Source: Clostridia bacterium
GTDB taxonomy: Bacteria; Bacillota_A; Clostridia; Christensenellales; Aristaeellaceae
Length of the DNA: 64,000 nt
NCBI GenBank assembly: GCA_017938645.1
Contig: JAGBBE010000188.1
Location: 1 to 64,000, forward strand
Reading direction: 5' to 3'
Part shown: positions 27,508-39,790 of the stretch, piece by piece
Position numbering within the stretch: position 1 is the stretch's first letter
Layout of the letters: each line of letters begins with the position of its first letter
The notes under the pieces: model-generated
Databases searched by the model: none
The model's input: only the letters and a program-made list of their open reading frames with translations
Told to the model about the DNA's origin: nothing
Translations under genes and position numbers: made by a program

Positions 27508-28040
27508 CAGAACTGGCCAGAGAATACGGCGACGGCCTGTATGCCCTGTGTGAAGAGGAAAACATCAGCCAGGACGTTCTGGATCAGATGCTGATTCTTT
27601 CCCGCCTCTTCAAAGAACAGCCGGACTTTACCCGGCTGCTGGGCAACATGTCACTGAGCAAGGAAGAGCGTGTCAAAATTCTTGACAGCGTGCTTCGCTC
27701 TCAGGTGCACCTCTATCTGCTCAACTTCCTGAAAATCCTCTGCGAGCGCGGCGCGCTCAACGAGTATGAGGGCTGTCTTGCCGCCTTCAAAACGCTTTAC
27801 AACCAGGCGCACGGCATTGTCGAAGCCTCCGTTACGACAGCTGTGGCGCTTGACGACGAACAGCGTGCACGCATGACCGAAAAACTGTCGAAGATGACGG
27901 GCAAGAAGGTTGTGCTCATCGAAAAAATCGACGCCTCTCTGGTGGGCGGCGTGCTGCTGGAGATGAACGGCCAGCGGTATGACAATACGCTGAAAAACCG
28001 TCTCAAGTCTATTCACAGCGCTATGGTTCAGGGCGCGTAA
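27504..28040 (+). CDS. atpH: F-type ATP synthase subunit delta
   Basis: Connects the peripheral stalk to the top of the F1 head. The 178-residue protein starts with GTG inside the atpF stop and has the OSCP/delta layout: helical N-terminal domain (YGDGLYALCEEENI) and a C-terminal domain with KKVVLIEKIDASLVGGVLLEMNGQRYDNTLKNRL, the family hallmark. Confidence 0.95.
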   Translation: MTELAREYGDGLYALCEEENISQDVLDQMLILSRLFKEQPDFTRLLGNMSLSKEERVKILDSVLRSQVHLYLLNFLKILCERGALNEYEGCLAAFKTLYNQAHGIVEASVTTAVALDDEQRARMTEKLSKMTGKKVVLIEKIDASLVGGVLLEMNGQRYDNTLKNRLKSIHSAMVQGA

Positions 28041-29576
<1,536 letters not shown>

Positions 29577-29595
29577 GCATTAAGGAGGTTTCGCC

Positions 29596-30441
29596 ATGGC
29601 CGGAGCGTCCATGAAAGACATCAAGCTTCGCATCAAGAGCGTGGAAAGCACCATGCAGATCACCAAGGCGATGCAGCTCGTTGCGACCTCCAAACTCCGC
29701 CGCGCCAAGGAGCGCATGGAAAACAGCAAGCCTTATACCCGCATTGCTCAGGAGGCTGTGGCTGCCGCCGCTGCCAGCTGTGACGATGTCACCGTACCCT
29801 TTGTCACCGCCCGTCCTGTGAAGCGCCGCTGCTATGTGGTGATCGCAGGCGACCGCGGACTGGCTGGAGGCTACAACGCCAACATTTTCAAGGGGCTTGC
29901 CGCTCATGCCGAAGGGTTTGACTACTGCGTGCTGCCCATGGGCCGCAAGGCAGTGGAGCGTTTCCAGCGCTATGGTGTAGAAAGCCTCAGCAACGACTTC
30001 AGCCGTGTCGAAGGCATGACTGTGGGCAACTGCTACAAGCTGGCGGAGATGCTGATTGAAGGCTACAAGGCCGAGCGATTTGACGAACTCTGGCTGGTGT
30101 ATACCAGCTTCCAGTCCATGATGAGCCAGGAGGTGCGAATTGACCAGCTCCTGCCCATCCCCAAGCCTGAGAAGATGGAGAGTGTTTCCGCATCCACCAT
30201 CTATGAACTCAGTGCTGCAGAAACCCTCGAAATGATCATGCCCGATTTCCTGTCCGGCAGGCTGTACAGCGCGCTGTGCGATTCCTTCGCAAGCGAGGTT
30301 TCCGCACGCCGCACCGCCATGGACTCCGCCACCAAGAACGCGGGCGAGATGATTGCCGACCTTACGCTGAAGTACAATCGGGCGCGTCAGGGCGCCATTA
30401 CCCAGGAGATCACGGAGATCGTGGCCGGCGCCGAACAGTAA
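29596..30441 (+). CDS. atpG: F-type ATP synthase subunit gamma
   Basis: Central rotor shaft, 281 residues. The ends are typical: an N-terminal helix KDIKLRIKSVESTMQITKAMQLVATSKLRRAK and a C-terminal helix with SARRTAMDSATKNAGEMIADLTLKYNRARQGAITQEITEIV. The start ATG follows AAGGAGG. No insertion such as the regulatory loop of chloroplast forms is seen. Confidence 0.96.
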   Translation: MAGASMKDIKLRIKSVESTMQITKAMQLVATSKLRRAKERMENSKPYTRIAQEAVAAAAASCDDVTVPFVTARPVKRRCYVVIAGDRGLAGGYNANIFKGLAAHAEGFDYCVLPMGRKAVERFQRYGVESLSNDFSRVEGMTVGNCYKLAEMLIEGYKAERFDELWLVYTSFQSMMSQEVRIDQLLPIPKPEKMESVSASTIYELSAAETLEMIMPDFLSGRLYSALCDSFASEVSARRTAMDSATKNAGEMIADLTLKYNRARQGAITQEITEIVAGAEQ

Positions 30442-31866
<1,425 letters not shown>

Positions 31867-31868
31867 GC

Positions 31869-32270
31869 ATGGCAACGTTTCATTTGCAGATCGTAACCCC
31901 CGATCGCATGGTTTATGACGGCGAGGCCGAAAAGATCATCCTGCGCACTGTGGGCGGCGATGTTTGCATCCTCGCCCGCCACATCGACTATGCCGCGCCT
32001 CTGGGCATCGGCGAAGCACGTGTGACGGACGCCGAAGGCAACACCCGTATCGCGGCCTGTTCCGGCGGTATGCTTGGTGTGTCTTCCGGTGAGGTTCGAG
32101 TGATGGCTACTACCTTCGAGTGGGCCGAGGATATCGACCTTGAACGCGCTCAGAAGGCGCAGGCCGCTGCACAAAAGAAACTGGAATCCATCACCCGTCA
32201 GGATAAAGACTACGCCGTGATGGAAGCCAAGCTCAAGCGTGCGATTGCGCGCATTCATGCGAAGGGATAA
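31869..32270 (+). CDS. atpC: F-type ATP synthase subunit epsilon
   Basis: Inhibitory/coupling subunit, 133 residues: an N-terminal beta-sandwich (FHLQIVTPDRMVYDGEAEKIIL) and a C-terminal helical hairpin (ERAQKAQAAAQKKLESI). The usual GDxGILxxH motif is changed to GGDVCILARH. Last gene of the operon, 60 bases before its terminator. Confidence 0.94.
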   Translation: MATFHLQIVTPDRMVYDGEAEKIILRTVGGDVCILARHIDYAAPLGIGEARVTDAEGNTRIAACSGGMLGVSSGEVRVMATTFEWAEDIDLERAQKAQAAAQKKLESITRQDKDYAVMEAKLKRAIARIHAKG

Positions 32271-32330
32271 AGGAATATTCTTGTATGTGCGTATGCTGTA
32301 TATGCTTCGCCATGTAAGGCTGTCCTTTGA

Positions 32331-32365
32331 GAACCGCAGGAGAGGTTTTCTCCTGCGGTTCTTTT
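32331..32365 (+). terminator. Terminator of the atp operon
   Basis: Perfect 13-bp stem (32331-32343 and 32349-32361), five-base loop, then TTTT, 60 bases after the atpC stop. Confidence 0.9.
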
Positions 32366-32373
32366 GATGATAA

Positions 32374-32407
32374 ACAGGCCGCTGTCTCCAAAAGGACAGC
32401 GGCCTGT
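32374..32407 (-). terminator. Terminator of the cyclase-family gene
   Basis: Perfect 13-bp stem (32374-32386 and 32395-32407) with an eight-base loop; on the minus strand it is followed by TTTATCAT. It sits 10 bases beyond the minus-strand stop codon and back-to-back with the atp terminator. Confidence 0.78.
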
Positions 32408-32416
32408 CGTATTCAT

Positions 32417-32998
32417 TTATCGGATCAGAATCGCTCTGCAGGGCGATCCTTCACAGCCTGAGAAATTGAGAGGAGCAGCGTTTAGAAAGTATTTGCCGGC
32501 TTTTACATCCGTGAGTACAATGCCTTCGAGAAGCACCACGCCTGCTCCAAGCAGAATCCGATGCACGTGCATGGGTGCGTTCTCTGGGCCGACAGTTTGG
32601 CTTTCATTGCCAATCAGAAGGATTCCGGCTTGCGCAAACACTTCGGCTGCCTCAGCTGTTACAGTGGCTTTACCGGCAATCAGAATGCGTTGTGAGGCAT
32701 CTGCCTTTGCCGCCTCCTTCAGGATTTGAGCCGCATGCTCTGCTTTTACATCGCCATCATGGCGAGCTACATAGCAATCGCCCACAAAAGGTTCCAGCGG
32801 CAACTGATCGATAGACTTGCCATCTGCAATGAAGTGAAGCGGAGCGTCGACATGTGTGCCATTGTGGGCACACATAGACAGTTTAGTCAGGTTGTAGAGG
32901 TCACCCTTGTGCATATCGCAAAGGCGTTCCGTATGAGGCTCAGGATCTCCTGGCCATACCTTGCAGGTAAGAATCTCCTGTGAAATATCGATAATCAT
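32417..32998 (-). CDS. Cyclase-family (kynurenine-formamidase-like) metal hydrolase
   Basis: A 193-residue member of the cyclase superfamily (PF04199), which includes bacterial KynB formamidases and isatin hydrolases. The metal-binding signature HNGTHVDAPLHF is intact (about residues 48-59), followed by a distant ILLIGNESQTVG and a GIVLTDVKAG segment. Start ATG 32998 follows GAGGAAG; a GTG four codons earlier lies within that ribosome site. No tryptophan pathway genes are nearby, so the substrate is open. It is transcribed downstream of upp but a terminator intervenes. Confidence 0.85.
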   Translation of the reverse strand: MIIDISQEILTCKVWPGDPEPHTERLCDMHKGDLYNLTKLSMCAHNGTHVDAPLHFIADGKSIDQLPLEPFVGDCYVARHDGDVKAEHAAQILKEAAKADASQRILIAGKATVTAEAAEVFAQAGILLIGNESQTVGPENAPMHVHRILLGAGVVLLEGIVLTDVKAGKYFLNAAPLNFSGCEGSPCRAILIR

Positions 32999-33010
32999 AT
33001 TCTTCCTCAC

Positions 33011-33041
33011 AAAAATATCCCGCAGGAGTCTGCGGGATATC
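33011..33041 (-). terminator. Terminator of upp
   Basis: An 11-bp perfect stem (33016-33026 and 33031-33041), loop GAGT, followed on the minus strand by TTTTTG; 9 bases after the upp stop. Its T run lies just ahead of the ribosome site of the cyclase-family gene. Confidence 0.9.
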
Positions 33042-33049
33042 GTATTGAC

Positions 33050-33748
<699 letters not shown>

Positions 33749-33759
<11 letters not shown>

Positions 33760-34525
33760 TTTGAAGCATATTTTCTGCGAAAATACGCTTATGCATACAG
33801 GTTACAAAAGCCTGCTCTTCTGCGTCGTTATGTTGATAGACTTCACCGTCGGAATAGGCGTTCAGAGCCCTTTGGATCAGCGGATGAAAGCGCTTAGGAA
33901 GGCAGTTGAGTCCCCATTCGCCGCCCGAATGTTTGGAAAGGACTGCACCGTCCTGAAGGTATGCAGCGGCTCTGCAGAGATTCAGGATGATGTATACCGG
34001 TGCCGAACGGATATCTTCTGCAGCGTTTTCAACATCAGCACGGATGCTTGAAAGATAGTCCTCTGCCCTGACCTCTCCAAAGAATTCATTTACCGGCGGG
34101 CCGCACAGCGTCATTCCTACCGTACGGATGACGGTAAAGTGTGCGGCAAGATCCGGATCTTTACCGTTCATGCTGCGGCAGTAATCGTCAGGATCACGTT
34201 CAGCCCACGAACGATGGGTCTGAGAGTAGTGCAGTTCAAATGGACAGGGATGGACGAAAGAGCGGCAGTATTGTTCCAGCACAATGCTCATTTCGAGGCC
34301 TTTGGGCGGCGCAAATGTTTCGAGTTCGAGAAGCAGAGCGATCAGCTTATGTTTTTGTCCAGCAAGCAGAGGTCGTCTGACGGCTGCGATGAAATCGATA
34401 TCGCTGCTGTCTGGCTGGAAGCAGCCAAACGCCAAAGAACCATGTACATAAATGCCCGTCAGATTGTCGCCAAGAATGGTTTCAAACCCCTTCCGGATTC
34501 TTTGCAGCAGCGCCTGCGGAGACAT
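33749..34525 (-). CDS. Aminoglycoside nucleotidyltransferase-like protein (ANT(9)/AadA type)
   Basis: A 258-residue nucleotidyltransferase. The N-terminal domain has GIYVHGSLAFGCFQPDSSDIDFIAAV, the GS-x-DxD catalytic motif, with DID as metal ligands; the C-terminal helical domain (DUF4111-like) includes ILNLCRAAAYLQDGAVLSKHSGGEWG, similar to streptomycin/spectinomycin adenylyltransferases of the AadA/ANT(9) type. Those enzymes are about 260 residues. Whether it inactivates an antibiotic is not provable; chromosomal members of the family also have unknown hosts. Its start follows GAGGAGG, and it diverges from the sugar-transferase gene. Confidence 0.85.
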
Positions 34526-34618
34526 CCTGTCACCTCCTCGTTTCCCCTTTCCAGCACATTATACCACCCTTTCTGACAAAAAAGAACGCCATATTGCTCG
34601 AACGAAACCGGTTTCTGC

Positions 34619-34647
34619 TTGACACAAAAGGCGCTGAGTGTTATGCT
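34619..34647 (+). promoter_or_regulatory. Promoter of the sugar-transferase operon
   Basis: TTGACA (34619-34624), 17-base spacer, TATGCT (34642-34647), 75 bases before the sugar-transferase start. Confidence 0.7.
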
Positions 34648-34722
34648 GATATTGTATATTGGGCTTCATATGGATGCATGTATTATCATCCATCTGCTGC
34701 TCTCCATTATGGAGGCGTCCAA

Positions 34723-36177
34723 ATGAACCACAGGCGTTTTTATGCGACCCAGCTGATGAAGCTTGGTTTTCAGTCGCTGATGTATATCACCATTTTCGCT
34801 GCTTTTTTCACCCTTCTTTCCATCACCAACGAGGCTCTGCTCAACCTTAGCCGTACGGCGGTTGTAACCATGGCCACCTTTGCCTGTTCCACCCTGCTGC
34901 TTACCATCGTATACGGCGGTTTTGACATTGGCGAAAAGAAAAAGCGCTCCGTTTTCGCTGGAGTTTCGCTTTCCACATTCTTCTCTGACATCATCACCTA
35001 CGTGATGCTGCAGATCATGAACACCAACCCCAACAACCCCGAGGCAAATGCTACCTTCGTGTTGTTCAGTGAAGATCTTGTGCTGCTGATGGCGGCCTTT
35101 GTGCTGCAGCTTGCGGCGATTTATTTCTACTGCACCATCGCCTACCGCTGCTACTGGCGCATCAATCCGCCGCAGGACTGTTGTATCATCACCTCTTCGC
35201 AGGAGTTGGCCCGTCACGTGGCTGGTAAAATGAGCACCTTCCGCCGTAAGTATCACCTCACCGAGGTCGTGCATTACGAATGCCCGGACATCAAGCAGAC
35301 CATCCGCAACCATGAGGTCATCTTTCTGGCCGGCATCCCGGACACAGAGGAAGCGCAGCTTGAGTCCTACTGCTACAAGCACAACAAGACCATCTACCTG
35401 CTGGCCGAATTGGAGGACGTGATCATCTCCACTGCGCAGCAGAACATTCTGGATGACAGCCCCTTCCTCTATATTCATCGCATGGAACCAACGCTGTTCC
35501 AGCGCGTGGCCAAGCGTACGTTTGACATTGTCATCAGCCTGATCGGCATCATTTGCTCCAGCCCTGTTATGCTGGTTACAGCGCTGATTCTGAAGCTTCA
35601 GGGCAATGGATCAATCTTCTTCCGCCAGAAGCGTGCCACGCTGAACGGCTCCGTATTTGAGATCATCAAGTTCCGCACGATGTACGAGGACAGCGGCAAT
35701 TTCTCCGCACGAGAGGACGACAACCGCGTAACACCTGTCGGACGCTTCCTGCGCAAGTATCGTATCGACGAGCTTCCTCAGCTGTTCAACGTGCTTCGCG
35801 GCGAAATGAGCCTTGTGGGTCCGCGTCCTGAGATGCTGGAAAATGTGGATCGCTACACGCGCGAGGTGCCTGAGTTCCGCTATCGTCAGCAGATGAAGGC
35901 CGGTCTGACGGGTCTTGCGCAGATCGAGGGCAAGTACAACACCACGCCCAAGGACAAGGCCATTCTCGACCTGCTCTACATCGAAAACTTCTCTCTGGCA
36001 TATGATTTCAAGCTGATGCTGCGCACCCTCACCATCTTCTTCCGCCGCGACAGCACAGAAGGCTTTGGCGAGAAACAGATCAGCTGTCCTCCGATGCGCG
36101 TCACCGCACGCGAGGAAGCTGCTCCGTCCCGCAAATCTCGTATGAATCGGGAAGAACAGCTGGATGCAGCTCTGTAA
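34723..36177 (+). CDS. Polyprenyl glycosylphosphotransferase (undecaprenyl-phosphate sugar-1-P transferase)
   Basis: Starts exopolysaccharide or glycan repeat-unit synthesis by moving a sugar-1-phosphate from a UDP-sugar to undecaprenyl phosphate. The 484-residue protein has about five N-terminal membrane helices (to about residue 155), a cytosolic middle domain, one more hydrophobic helix (VISLIGIICSSPVMLVTALIL) and the bacterial sugar transferase domain: FFRQKRATLNGSVFEIIKFRTM, RKYRIDELPQLFNVLRGEMSLVGPRPEM, and LTGLAQIEGKY. The start ATG 34723 follows GGAGG with good spacing. The downstream nucleotidyltransferase and galE genes can supply its UDP-sugars. Confidence 0.92.
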   Translation: MNHRRFYATQLMKLGFQSLMYITIFAAFFTLLSITNEALLNLSRTAVVTMATFACSTLLLTIVYGGFDIGEKKKRSVFAGVSLSTFFSDIITYVMLQIMNTNPNNPEANATFVLFSEDLVLLMAAFVLQLAAIYFYCTIAYRCYWRINPPQDCCIITSSQELARHVAGKMSTFRRKYHLTEVVHYECPDIKQTIRNHEVIFLAGIPDTEEAQLESYCYKHNKTIYLLAELEDVIISTAQQNILDDSPFLYIHRMEPTLFQRVAKRTFDIVISLIGIICSSPVMLVTALILKLQGNGSIFFRQKRATLNGSVFEIIKFRTMYEDSGNFSAREDDNRVTPVGRFLRKYRIDELPQLFNVLRGEMSLVGPRPEMLENVDRYTREVPEFRYRQQMKAGLTGLAQIEGKYNTTPKDKAILDLLYIENFSLAYDFKLMLRTLTIFFRRDSTEGFGEKQISCPPMRVTAREEAAPSRKSRMNREEQLDAAL

Positions 36178-36241
36178 CACTATGGTAAACCCTTCACATG
36201 GGTAATGATAAACTTCATAGAATGGAAAGGGACGAGGACGA

Positions 36242-37147
36242 ATGGATAAGACCTTATTGATCATGGCGGCTGGTATGGGTTCCCGTTACGGCGGAAACAA
36301 GCAGATCGACGGCATGGGCCCCAACAACGAAATTCTCATGATGTACTCCATCTATGACGCCATCAACGCTGGCTTCACCAAGGTTGTGTTCATCATCAAG
36401 CGCGGCTTCGAGGAGCAGTTCCGCACGCTCGTAGGCGACGTTGTGAAAGACAAGATCAAGGTTGAATACGCTTTCCAGGAGCTTTCTGATCTTCCCGAAG
36501 GCTGCTCTGTACCTGCCGAGCGCGTAAAGCCTCTGGGTACCGTTCATGCCATCCTGAGCGCCAAGGATCTCGTTCACGAGCCCTTTGCCGTGCTGAATGC
36601 CGACGATTACTACGGCAAGTCCGCCTTCAAGACCATGGCTGATCATCTTGAGAAACTGGGCGAAAAGGGCCACGGCTGCATGGTCGGCTACTATCTGAAG
36701 AACACCGTCAGTGAAAACGGCCACGTGACCCGCGGCATCTGCAACGTAAACGAGAACAATCAGCTCGAATCCGTTGTGGAGACTTACAAGATTCAGCCCT
36801 TTGCCGACGGTACCATCCGCGATACCGAGAATGATCCCAACGGCATCATTCTTGATCCCGAGTGTCTGGTCAGCATGAACTTCTTCGGTTTCACTCCCTG
36901 GCTGTTTGAACAGGCTCAGGAACGCTTTGTGAAGTTCCTCAAGTCCCTCTCTCCCACCGAGCTCAAGGCTGAATACGTCTTGCCCGTGCTGGTCGATCAG
37001 CTGATGAAGGATGGCGAATTGAAGGTTGACATGCTCTCCACTGACGCTGTATGGTTTGGCGTGACCTATCAGGAGGATAAGCCCTACGTTCAGGCTCAGC
37101 TCAAGAAGATGCACGAAACCGGCATCTATCCTGAAAAGCTGTTCTGA
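36242..37147 (+). CDS. Sugar-phosphate nucleotidyltransferase
   Basis: A 301-residue cytosolic protein with the NTP-transferase beginning LLIMAAGMGSRYGGNKQIDGMGPNNEIL, where GxGxR and the following lysine contact the nucleotide triphosphate, and VLNADDYYGKSAFKTM with the metal-binding aspartates. It lacks the left-handed beta-helix domain of glucose-1-phosphate adenylyltransferases. The position between a glycosylphosphotransferase and galE suggests production of an NDP-sugar for glycan synthesis. The exact sugar is unknown. The start ATG follows AAAGGGACGAGG. Confidence 0.87.
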   Translation: MDKTLLIMAAGMGSRYGGNKQIDGMGPNNEILMMYSIYDAINAGFTKVVFIIKRGFEEQFRTLVGDVVKDKIKVEYAFQELSDLPEGCSVPAERVKPLGTVHAILSAKDLVHEPFAVLNADDYYGKSAFKTMADHLEKLGEKGHGCMVGYYLKNTVSENGHVTRGICNVNENNQLESVVETYKIQPFADGTIRDTENDPNGIILDPECLVSMNFFGFTPWLFEQAQERFVKFLKSLSPTELKAEYVLPVLVDQLMKDGELKVDMLSTDAVWFGVTYQEDKPYVQAQLKKMHETGIYPEKLF

Positions 37148-37174
37148 TCCCCTGTTATGTAAAGGAGAAGCATT

Positions 37175-38188
37175 ATGAAGATCCTGCTCACCGGCGGTGC
37201 CGGTTTCATTGGCTCCCACACGTATGTTGAGCTGCTCAAAGCTGGTCACGAAGCTGTGATCGCCGATAACTTCTACAATGCCAGCGAGCGCGTTCTGGAG
37301 CGGCTGGCCACTATTACCGGTGCGCCTGTATGCTGCTACAATGTGGACGTATGCAATGCCGAAGCGCTGGATAAGGTTTTCTGCGAGCACAAATTTGACG
37401 CTGTAATCCACTTTGCCGGTTACAAGGCTGTGGGCGAAAGCGTTGCCAAGCCGCTGGAGTATTACCGCAACAACATTGATTCCACGCTCAGCCTGTGCGA
37501 AGTAATGCGCAAGCACGGCGTAAAGCGCATTGTGTTCAGTTCTTCCGCTACCGTTTATGGCGTGACCGATGTGATGCCTCTGGTTGAAACCATGCCTACC
37601 GGCTGCACCAATCCTTACGGCTGGACGAAGTACATGATCGAGCAGATCCTGCAGGATACCGCTCATGCCAATCCTGACTGGGCTGTCGCACTTCTGCGTT
37701 ACTTCAACCCTATCGGCGCGCATGAAAGCGGCCTGATCGGTGAAGATCCCGTTGGCATTCCCAACAATCTGATGCCTTTCATCACTCAGGTTGCCAGCGG
37801 CAAGCTTGCCAAGCTGCGCGTCTTTGGCAACGACTATCCCACCGAGGATGGCACCGGCGTACGTGACTACATCCATGTCGTTGACCTTGCCCGCGGCCAT
37901 GTTGCTGCCTGTGAGTACCTGATGAAGAACGACGGCTGCGAAGTCTTCAACCTTGGCACCGGCAATGGCACCAGCGTTCTTGGTCTGGTGAAGGCCTTTG
38001 AAAATGTCAATAACATTGACATTCCCTACGAAATCGTTGACCGCCGCCCCGGCGACATCGCGACCTGCTATGCGAACGCCGAAAAGGCCAAGGAAAAGCT
38101 CGGCTGGGTTGCTGAAAAGAATGTTGACGACATGTGCCGCGATGCATGGCGCTGGCAGAGCAACAATCCCAACGGCTATCGTGATTGA
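37175..38188 (+). CDS. galE: UDP-glucose 4-epimerase
   Basis: Interconverts UDP-glucose and UDP-galactose (often also the N-acetyl forms). The 337-residue protein has NAD loop GGAGFIGSHTYVEL, the catalytic serine in FSSSATVYG and Tyr-Lys pair in NPYGWTKYMIEQIL, and the family tail segment YEIVDRRPGDIATCYAN. The start follows AAAGGAG. It ends the operon, 12 bases before a terminator. Confidence 0.96.
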   Translation: MKILLTGGAGFIGSHTYVELLKAGHEAVIADNFYNASERVLERLATITGAPVCCYNVDVCNAEALDKVFCEHKFDAVIHFAGYKAVGESVAKPLEYYRNNIDSTLSLCEVMRKHGVKRIVFSSSATVYGVTDVMPLVETMPTGCTNPYGWTKYMIEQILQDTAHANPDWAVALLRYFNPIGAHESGLIGEDPVGIPNNLMPFITQVASGKLAKLRVFGNDYPTEDGTGVRDYIHVVDLARGHVAACEYLMKNDGCEVFNLGTGNGTSVLGLVKAFENVNNIDIPYEIVDRRPGDIATCYANAEKAKEKLGWVAEKNVDDMCRDAWRWQSNNPNGYRD

Positions 38189-38200
38189 TCTATTGAAAGA

Positions 38201-38229
38201 GAGGCGCTTGTGAAGCGCTTCTTTTTTTT
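38201..38229 (+). terminator. Terminator after galE
   Basis: A 9-bp stem (38201-38209 and 38213-38221, one G-T pair), three-base loop, then eight T. Confidence 0.9.
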
Positions 38230-38236
38230 GAACTGT

Positions 38237-38273
38237 AAAAGCCCCATGCTTTCTTTCAAAAGCATGGGGCTTT
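38237..38273 (-). terminator. Terminator of ftsZ
   Basis: Perfect 13-bp stem (38238-38250 and 38261-38273) with a 10-base loop; on the minus strand TTTT follows. It ends the division operon, 12 bases after the ftsZ stop. Confidence 0.88.
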
Positions 38274-38284
38274 GCTTCATATTC

Positions 38285-39745
38285 TTACTTGCGGGTGGGC
38301 CTTCTGAGGAAAGCAGGCACGCCGAGGTTATTGCGCTCGGTAGCGGGCTTGGGAGCGGGCTCAGCCATGGTGGGCTGCTGCACGGGTTCTGCGGGCTGCT
38401 GTACAGGCGCGCTCTGAGGAGCCTGATACTGCTGGCCATACTCCATCTGCTGCATCTGAGGAGCCTGGTACTGCTGGCCATACTCCATCTGACCAAACTG
38501 AGGAGCCTGATACTGCTGGCCATAGCTGGTCGGATAAGCCTGTCCGCCCTGCATCATCTGAGGCATGGCAGGAGCAGTGGGAACGGCAGAACCGCCCATA
38601 TAGCTGCCAAAGCTGTTTTCTTCTTCAGCGGGCATATTGAAGCTCATGTCATCGTAGGAAGGAGTCGGATACTCCTGCTGAACCATGGGGCCGCTGCCGT
38701 AAGCAGCGCCGCGGGCGTCGCCGCCAAAGGAGCGGGTCCAGTCGCGGTCAGCACCGGCGCGCTTCTTTTCTTCCTTCTTGGGGAAAGGAGTCTTTTCGAA
38801 GCCAGTGGCGATCACGGTGATGCGAACCTCATCGTTGAGCTTCTCGTCAATGCCGGCACCGAAGATGATGTTGGCTTCGCTGTCAGCGGCCTGCATCACA
38901 AGGTTGGCAGCTTCGTTGATATCGATGATGCTCATGTCCTCGCCGCCGGTGATGTTGATCAGTACAGCGCGGGCGCCGTCGATGTTGGTCTCCAGCAGCG
39001 GGCTGGAAATGGCATTCTTGGCAGCTTCGACCATGCGGTTTTCGCCCTTGCCAATGCCGATGCCCATGTGAGCCATTCCGCCGGACTCCATAACGGTCTT
39101 TACGTCGGCAAAGTCGAGGTTGATCAGCGCAGGCACAGCGATGAGGTCGCTGATGCCCTGAATGCCCTGACGGAGCACGTCGTCCGCAATGCGGAAGGCT
39201 TCCAGCATGGAAGTGCCCTTGGTGACAACCTGCAGCAGGCGGTCATTGGGAATCACAACCAGCGTATCCACGCGCTGTTTGAGGTCGATAACGCCCATTT
39301 CAGCGTTCTTCATGCGCTGCTTGCCCTCAAAAGCGAAGGGCTTGGTCACCACAGCGATGGTCAGGCAGTTGAGGTCGCGGGCGATCTCAGCCACGATGGG
39401 AGCCGCGCCGGTACCGGTGCCGCCGCCCATACCGGCGGTAACAAACACCAGATCCGCGCCCTTAATGGCAGCGGCGATTTCCTCACGGCTCTCTTCGGCA
39501 GCACGGCGCCCCACATCGGGCACAGCGCCGGCGCCCAAGCCCTTGGTGAGCTTTTCGCCGATCTGGATGGTGGTGGTGGCCTTGCTCATGGCAAGCGCCT
39601 GACGGTCGGTATTGATTGCGATAAAATCGACGCCCTTGAGGCCGGCGTCTACCATGCGGTTGATGGCGTTATTGCCTGCACCGCCGCAGCCGATTACTTT
39701 AATGCTGGCAAAGCTCTGCTGATCCTCGATCTGAAATTCAAGCAC
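38285..39745 (-). CDS. ftsZ: Cell division protein FtsZ with Q/Y-rich repeated linker
   Basis: Tubulin-like GTPase that forms the division ring. The 486-residue protein is longer than the usual ~380. GTP-binding motifs are [16 protein letters not shown] and the tubulin signature [13 protein letters not shown], followed by the catalytic aspartate loop [11 protein letters not shown]. Residues about 330-470 form a long disordered linker, unlike that of many Firmicutes: it is rich in Q, P, M and Y and contains three tandem copies of a 14-residue unit around GQQYQAPQ. The end [11 protein letters not shown] is the conserved C-terminal peptide that binds FtsA and SepF. Its gene follows ftsA after 45 bases. 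Confidence 0.97.
   Translation of the reverse strand: MLEFQIEDQQSFASIKVIGCGGAGNNAINRMVDAGLKGVDFIAINTDRQALAMSKATTTIQIGEKLTKGLGAGAVPDVGRRAAEESREEIAAAIKGADLVFVTAGMGGGTGTGAAPIVAEIARDLNCLTIAVVTKPFAFEGKQRMKNAEMGVIDLKQRVDTLVVIPNDRLLQVVTKGTSMLEAFRIADDVLRQGIQGISDLIAVPALINLDFADVKTVMESGGMAHMGIGIGKGENRMVEAAKNAISSPLLETNIDGARAVLINITGGEDMSIIDINEAANLVMQAADSEANIIFGAGIDEKLNDEVRITVIATGFEKTPFPKKEEKKRAGADRDWTRSFGGDARGAAYGSGPMVQQEYPTPSYDDMSFNMPAEEENSFGSYMGGSAVPTAPAMPQMMQGGQAYPTSYGQQYQAPQFGQMEYGQQYQAPQMQQMEYGQQYQAPQSAPVQQPAEPVQQPTMAEPAPKPATERNNLGVPAFLRRPTRK
38417..38526 (-). repeat. Tandem 42-bp repeats in ftsZ linker
   Basis: Two complete 42-bp units (38417-38458 and 38459-38500) and a third partial unit (38501 to about 38526), nearly identical in DNA. 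They encode repeats of [14 protein letters not shown]. The high nucleotide identity, with only a few differences between copies, suggests recent slippage expansion within the coding region. Confidence 0.9.
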
Positions 39746-39790
39746 AGTGCATCCCCCTACTCATTCAAAAACTTCGGTTGTAGTATGCTG

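Noticed and set aside
38417..38526. Tandem repeats as a possible CRISPR array
   Set aside because: Units are contiguous without spacers and encode the FtsZ linker in frame.
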